Shown: piece by piece, positions 58,801-64,000 of the stretch
Position numbering within the stretch: position 1 is the stretch's first letter
Layout of the letters: each line of letters starts with the position of its first letter
NCBI GenBank assembly: GCA_963680875.1
Contig: OY804582.1
Span: 49,060,646-49,124,645 of the forward strand
Direction of reading: 5' to 3'
Length of the DNA stretch: 64,000 bases
DNA from: Bathymodiolus brooksi
Lineage: Eukaryota; Mollusca; Bivalvia; Mytilida; Modiolidae
The notes under the pieces: model-generated
Told to the model about the DNA's origin: nothing
What the model saw: only the letters and a program-made list of their open reading frames with translations
Database searches by the model: none
Made by a program: the position numbers and the translations under genes

Positions 58801-60330
58801 TTTTTATTTTATTTATATTTCACCTCTGCACAATTTACCTCAGGGTGCAACGAAACTTCAAAGGTTTTCAAATATTTAAAATGCACAATATAATTAAATA
58901 AATAAGTGCTGGTAGCAAGGATACAATACCATAAGCAAATAAATCATATGTTATCTCCCATATTCAATTTATAAACATACATATATGTTATTCTTATTAC
59001 ACAGTAAACAATGAAAGGAACTATGAATACAACTAAGTTCATAATGTATCCAATAATAACAGTAATTTCATAATATCATATAAGTTTCGAACTTCTGAAT
59101 TTTTAATCATCATTTGGATGTTATTTCTGAGTTCATTTTTGTTTTAAATTTGTGATAAATATTGGTTCCCTGTAAAAGCTTATGTAATTTCTTGTTTTCC
59201 AAATTACCTATTTTAATATACAAATGATCAAATTCACTAAAAGTAGGTCTACAGTTATTTCTCCCTCATACACCCCAAGGATTACATTTTCCTCAACAAG
59301 TACTATATTATTTTCAAAAATGATATTAACAATGTGTTTTAATTCATCTAAGACATGTTTAGTTTGATGACACCTGTAAAACAAATTCATAAGGGAATCT
59401 ATTTCATTTTTGCAAAAATGACATTGACAATTTGATTTTTCCATTTTTAATCATCTATATTCTGAATAGAATATGTTATGGAAACATTTCCATTGGAACT
59501 GGATAATGCTTTGTTTGCATTTAATCTTTTTCAGTATATACCAATTGATATCCAGTTAAATTTCTTTTCATAAAATATATCCCATTTTAATTGACATTTT
59601 GGAGTGATTGCTTTATCTATTACTTTCTGGATATTCTGCAGCTTCAGTTCTTTTGGAACAATGATTTTATTATTTTGATTTCTAATATTCAAATTACTAT
59701 CTATTAATAAACCTTATGATTTGTTCATCTTTTCGTTTTCATCTGATATTAATTTCTTTTCAAAAAATTTCTGGTTTTTATTTTTTTTTATTTTTGCGCA
59801 ATCTGATATCCAGTTTCTTTCATCATCCAATCTATTAATTATAGTCTGATTTTCAACAGAGGTTTTATTATTTTTGTTCCATATATCGTTTATATTAAAT
59901 ATAGTATTTCTCAAAAACGATTGGAAAACAGTGGATTTCTATTAAATTTGATATCACAGTTACCAAATATGTTTTTATCTAAAATATCATTTAGAACATG
60001 ACCCAAAAAATAATGTTTCATGCTTGAATGGCGTCTCGATAGTAGTTTGGAATGGATCCGATATATACACCTTTAATATTGGAGCATTTACAAAGAAAGC
60101 AAAACAACCAGTATTTACCTAGAGCATTCCATGAGTCCATCTCACTATTAATTATTGTGTAGATAAATTTATTCTGTTTACTTTTGACAAAAGTTTCTAT
60201 GTTAATCATTTCCACCCCTTGTCATTATTATTTAATCAGCATACGTTTCTTTCTATTTGTTTGGTTTATTGTCTCAAAAATGAATTTCCATATCAAATCA
60301 TTCACCCCTTTTTTATATATCTCTGGTACC
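58801..60330 (-). pseudogene. LINE-A copy 4, the most complete
   Basis: Minus strand, in coding order: 'NDLIWK'-type segment (about 60,310-60,250); 60,018-60,215 with 'MINIETFVKSKQNKFIYTI', 'MDSWNALGKYWL' and 'CSNIKGVYIGSIPNYYRDAI'; 59,714-59,914 with 'FNINDIWNKNNKTSVENQTI' and 'LDDERNWISDCA'; 59,208-59,444 with 'CHFCKNEIDSLMNLFYRCHQ', a zinc-binding-like C-C-C/H cluster; then the C-terminus at about 59,040. The 3' untranslated part and an A-rich tail follow to 58,797. This is the post-RT half of an L1/Tx1-like LINE. RT, endonuclease and ORF1 are absent. Both ends meet satellite. Confidence 0.82.
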
Positions 60331-60965
60331 ACCTCATTTCACTATGTTACATGTCAGATTACTATGTCTGATTTAATGTTGCATGTACACATATGTTTAC
60401 TGATAACACTGTTTACACCATGATGTATTACATATCACTATGTCAGATGTAATGATTAACACACACACACACACAGACACATATCTTACTGATAACACTA
60501 CTTCAACCATGTTGCATGTCACATCACTATGACAGATTTAATGATGTATGTACACACATGTTTTACTGATGACACTACCTACACCATGTTGTATGTCAGA
60601 TCACTATGTCAGATGTAATGATGAATATACACACATGTTTTACTGATAGCATTACTTACATCATACTCTATGTCATATCACTATGTGAGATGTAATGATG
60701 AGTATGCACACATATGTTACTGATAACACTACTTACATCATGGTGTATGTCAGATCACTATGTCAGATGTAATAATGAATGTACACACATGTTTTACTGA
60801 TAACACTACCTACATCATGTTGTATGTCAGATCACTATGTCAGATGCAATGGTGAATATACACACATCTTTTACTGATAACACTACTTACACCATGGCAT
60901 GTTGTATGTGAGATCATTATGTCAGATGCAATGATGAATGTACACACATGTGTTACTGATACTAT
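60331..60965. repeat. 77-bp satellite array S7
   Basis: About eight units, mostly of the 'gatgtaatgatga' subfamily, with a CA-dinucleotide run at 60,460-60,475. The left edge is the common LINE-A 5' junction ('ccacctcatttcactatgtt'). The right edge is an abrupt join to the inside of LINE-A copy 5, without the usual tail. Confidence 0.92.
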
Positions 60966-62145
60966 TTTTTCCCTGTAAATACGTTTATTATATTTTATAT
61001 AATTTCTTGTTTTCCAAGCTCCCCATTTTAATATACAAATTATCACATTCACTAAAAGTAGGTCTGCAGGATTACATTTTCCTCAACTAGTACTATATTA
61101 TTTTCAAAAATGATATTAAACATGTGTTTTAATTCATCTAAGACATGTTTAAATTTATGATACCTGTAAAACAAATGCATAAGGGACTCTAATTCATTTT
61201 TACAAAAATGTCATTTACAATTTGATTTTCCTATTTCTTGTAATCTATATTCTGGATAAAAAATGTTATGCAAACATTTCCATTGGAACTGGATAATATT
61301 TGTGTGCATTTATTCTTGTTCAGTATATACCAATTGATATCCAGTTAAATATCTTTTCATAAGATATCTCCCATTTTAATTGACATTTTGGAGTGGTTGC
61401 TTTATTTATTACTTTCTGGATATTCTTTAGTTTCAGTTCCTTTGGGACAATCATTTTATTATTTTGATTTCTAATATTCAAATTACTATCTATTTTTAAG
61501 CCTAATGATTTGTTCATCTTTTCGTGTTCATCTGATCTTAATTTCTTTACAAAATGTTCTGGTTTTTATTTTTTTTATTAATGCGCAATCTGATATCCAG
61601 TTCCTTTCATCATCCAGTCAAATATAGTCTGATTTTCAACAAAGGTTTTATTGTTTTTGTCCGATATATCGTTTATTTTAAATATATTTGGAAAAAAGTG
61701 GATTCCTATTACATTTGATATCAGAGTTACCAAATATGTTTTTATCTAAAATGTCATTTTTAGACTCTGTAGAACATGACCCAACAAAAAATGTTCCATG
61801 CTTGTATTGCATCTCGATAGTATTTTTGGAATGAATGCGATATCTAAACCTTTAATATCGGGGCATTTACAAAGAAAAAAAACCAACTCCAAATTTGCTA
61901 TCGTATTTCTGTAACCAGTGTTTGCCTATTATCGCATTCCATGAATCCATCTCATTGTTAATTATTCTGCATATAAATTGTACATGTTTACTTTTGACAA
62001 TATTGTCTATGTTAATCATTCCCACCCCCCTCCTTCATTAATGTTTAAGCAACATACGTTTCTTTCTATTTGATTTGGGTTATTGTCCAAAATGAATTTC
62101 CAAATCAAATCATTCACCTCTTTTTTTAATTTCTCTGGTACCCCT
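60966..62145 (-). pseudogene. LINE-A copy 5, 3' end missing
   Basis: Minus strand. The 5' side keeps the common junction with satellite ('ctggtacccctatttttacc' at about 62,150). 61,320-61,517 has 'MNKSLGLKIDSNLNIRNQNN' and ends 'FNWISIGIY'. On the 3' side the copy stops at about 60,965, within the C-terminal coding part ('WKTRNYIKYNKRIYR' end), so the last codons, untranslated part and tail are lost. A small deletion near 61,070-61,080 also removes part of the 'VLEEN' segment. Confidence 0.75.
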
Positions 62146-63030
62146 ATTTTTACCATGTTAGATGTCAGATCAATATGTCTAATTTAATGATGAATGTACA
62201 CACATGTTACTGATAACACCACTTACACCATGTTGTATTTAAGATCACTATGTCAGATGTAATGATGAACACACACACACACATGATTTACTGATAACAC
62301 TACTTACATCATGGTGTATGCTAGATCACTATGTCAGATGTAATGATGAATGTACACAAATGTCTAACTGATAACAATACTTCAACCATGTTGTATGTCA
62401 GATCACTATGTCAGTCTTAATGATGAAAGTACACACATGTGCTACTGATGACAGTCCTTTCACCATGGTATATGTCAGATCACTGTCAGATGTAATGATG
62501 AATATCCACACAGGTGTTGCTGATAATATTCCTTACACCATGGTGTATGTCAGATCACTATCTCAGATGTAATGATGAATGTAAACACATGTCTTACTGA
62601 TAGCACTACCTACACCATGTTGTATATCAGATAACTATGTCAGATGTAATCATGAATGTACACACGTGTTTAACTGATAACACTACTTACACCATTGTGT
62701 ATGTCAGGTCACTATGTCAGATGTAATGATGAATGTACGCACATGTTTGACTGATACCACTACCTACGCCATGTTGTATGTCAGATCACTATGTCAAATG
62801 TAATGAGGAATGTACACACATGTTTTACTGATAACACTACTTACACCGTGGTATGGTGTATGTGGGATTACTATGTTAGATGGAATGCTGAATGTACACA
62901 CATGTGTTACTGATAAAACTGCTTACACCATGTTATATTTCAGATCGATATGTCTGAATTAATGATGAATATACACACATGTGTTACTGATAACACTACC
63001 TACACAATGTTGTATGTCAGATCATTTCAA
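62146..63030. repeat. 77-bp satellite array S8
   Basis: About eleven units, mostly the 'gatgtaatgatga' subfamily as in S3. The right edge ('tatgtcagatcatttcaatt') is the same as that of S3, so the array and its flank were duplicated together. Confidence 0.93.
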
Positions 63031-63825
63031 TTCAAACTGTAATTCACACTAGTATTAACCAATCCTTAATATTGAAATATATCTCTTTCAGTTATTTGAC
63101 ATTGTAAACACATTCACTTTGCTATGACGATATGCGAATAACTAATGCATAGTATAATCTCCATGAAACCATCTCCTGAATGTATAAATGAAAAACAGGA
63201 GAAATTTGTTGTAATTAGGAAAGAGGTGGACGTGGGTTGTTTTAAAGTTTCCTCCGTGGGTATCAACTGGCCAGTGAGGAATACGAACGATTGTCTAGGC
63301 CTCTTGCGTGTAACTTTGCACGGGCAATTCCTGCGTAGATGTATTCATATTAGGCATATATGAAAAGGTATTTCTATAAAATTTAGGTCTGGATTGAACA
63401 ACATTCACACGGGTACAATTAGGCGTTCTATAAAATATTGACATGTAATTTAGGTTTACTTTCATACAATAAATGAATTTTAATATTTACAGTATTAAAA
63501 TAAATCATTGTATATGAAATATAGGAAAACCAATGAATATCAAATTTGTTGTTTTTATTGTGTTATTCATAATAATGTAATATTTTTGCGGAAGGCTATA
63601 TACAAGTGTGTGTATGGTAATCAACTGCAACCATTATTAAATGGAGTAAATTGTGCTCAACTTTAAATATCATTGAATATGTGTAAATCAAATGCAATAT
63701 TAACTGCATAAACTCTACAATACATGTATGAAAAACAACATCTAAATTCGTTCTGGCTGCTTTTTTGTCATGGCAATTTAATAGTAAGTGTATAGACACT
63801 CACAGCGTGTTGACGAATATATTAA
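63031..63825. repeat. array-flanking repeat R850, copy 2
   Basis: Matches 9971-10,767. The frames at 63,145-63,363 (+) and 63,596-63,799 (-) are the counterparts of 10,121-10,321 and 10,553-10,756. After 63,825 the sequence jumps to the equivalent of 11,305, so about 535 bp present in copy 1 are missing. Confidence 0.8.
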
Positions 63826-63837
63826 TTGAAAAAATAA

Positions 63838-63925
63838 TGAAACAGTAGACATACAGTCTATTTCATTTCCACCACAGTGACAAATGACAGCTTCTGGAAG
63901 TCCAAAACAGTTAATCATACTTTAA
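63838..63925 (-). pseudogene. SGNH-like fragment of a DIRS/Ngaro-like element
   Basis: The minus strand reads 'FGLPEAVICHCGGNEIDCMS', the counterpart of 'AVICHCGGNDIG' in copy A (about 11,355). The G-G-N-D block has become G-G-N-E. It is only about 30 codons, flanked by deletions relative to copy A. At 63,978-64,000 a second scrap ('SLCAHDGV'-like in the minus frame) matches 11,069-11,090 and runs off the window. Confidence 0.6.
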
Positions 63926-64000
63926 TCCATATCATAATAATATAATAACAAAAATCCTTTCATAAAAAAAGACAGATGAACACCATCATGTGCATAAAGA

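Overview
This window looks like repeat-filled, AT-rich, non-coding nuclear DNA of a marine invertebrate, most likely a bivalve mollusc and probably a mussel-type (mytilid) genome. The taxon call is an inference. It rests on the mix of retroelements (BEL/Pao, a DIRS/Ngaro-like tyrosine-recombinase element, two LINE types, a YIDD-type reverse transcriptase lineage), on a tRNA-like SINE with a mollusc-style core, and on dispersed non-coding words that I recognise from mussel genomes, such as a tail ending in 'tttggtatcttc'. I found no intact cellular protein gene, no rRNA or tRNA gene, no CRISPR array and nothing bacterial. Every protein-like stretch that I could identify is a broken mobile element on one strand or the other.

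Layout, left to right. Positions 1-11,000 hold a composite block: 77-bp satellite arrays broken by a 5'-truncated LINE (LINE-A, minus strand), a 48-51-bp minisatellite, and a BEL/Pao retrotransposon (3008-6183) inserted into the block. Positions 11,020-13,830 hold a decayed DIRS/Ngaro-like element on the minus strand whose remnants read, in coding order, Gag end, RT, RNase H, tyrosine recombinase, SGNH-hydrolase-like tail. Positions 14,540-19,560 repeat the first block (LINE fragment, minisatellite, satellite, LINE-A) without the BEL insertion. Positions 20,323-22,372 hold a second DIRS/Ngaro-like copy (Gag, RT, RNase H) that ends inside RNase H, and 22,385-23,080 is a third partial copy of the minisatellite block.

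Positions 23,000-57,000 are a mosaic of dispersed, duplicated non-coding repeats. The clearest pairs are 19.6-20.3 kb with 38.7-39.5 kb, 27.5-28.7 kb with 46.5-49.1 kb, 32.6-35.5 kb with 49.5-51.7 kb, and a local tandem duplication at 41.0-43.9 kb. Within them lie a second LINE type (31.2-32.6 kb), YIDD-type RT fragments (30.8, 33.0 and 49.7 kb), fold-back or inverted-repeat elements (23.5, 46.7 and 54.1 kb) and a SINE (about 46.2 kb). Positions 57,240-64,000 repeat the satellite/LINE-A composite on a larger scale and end in the same 0.8-kb flank and SGNH-like fragment that follow the array at 9-11 kb.

Nothing here forms an operon or pathway. What connects the parts is duplication: the same junctions recur, so paralogous copies inside the window act as each other's empty-site controls. 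That is how the BEL insertion, a 29-bp insertion with a 6-bp target duplication, and a roughly 480-bp inverted-repeat insertion can be delimited. The observations most worth checking are a dispersed hammerhead-ribozyme-like motif (six copies), the tyrosine-recombinase plus SGNH-like architecture, the internally deleted BEL element with an open protease-integrase frame, and the amplified satellite-LINE-satellite composite.
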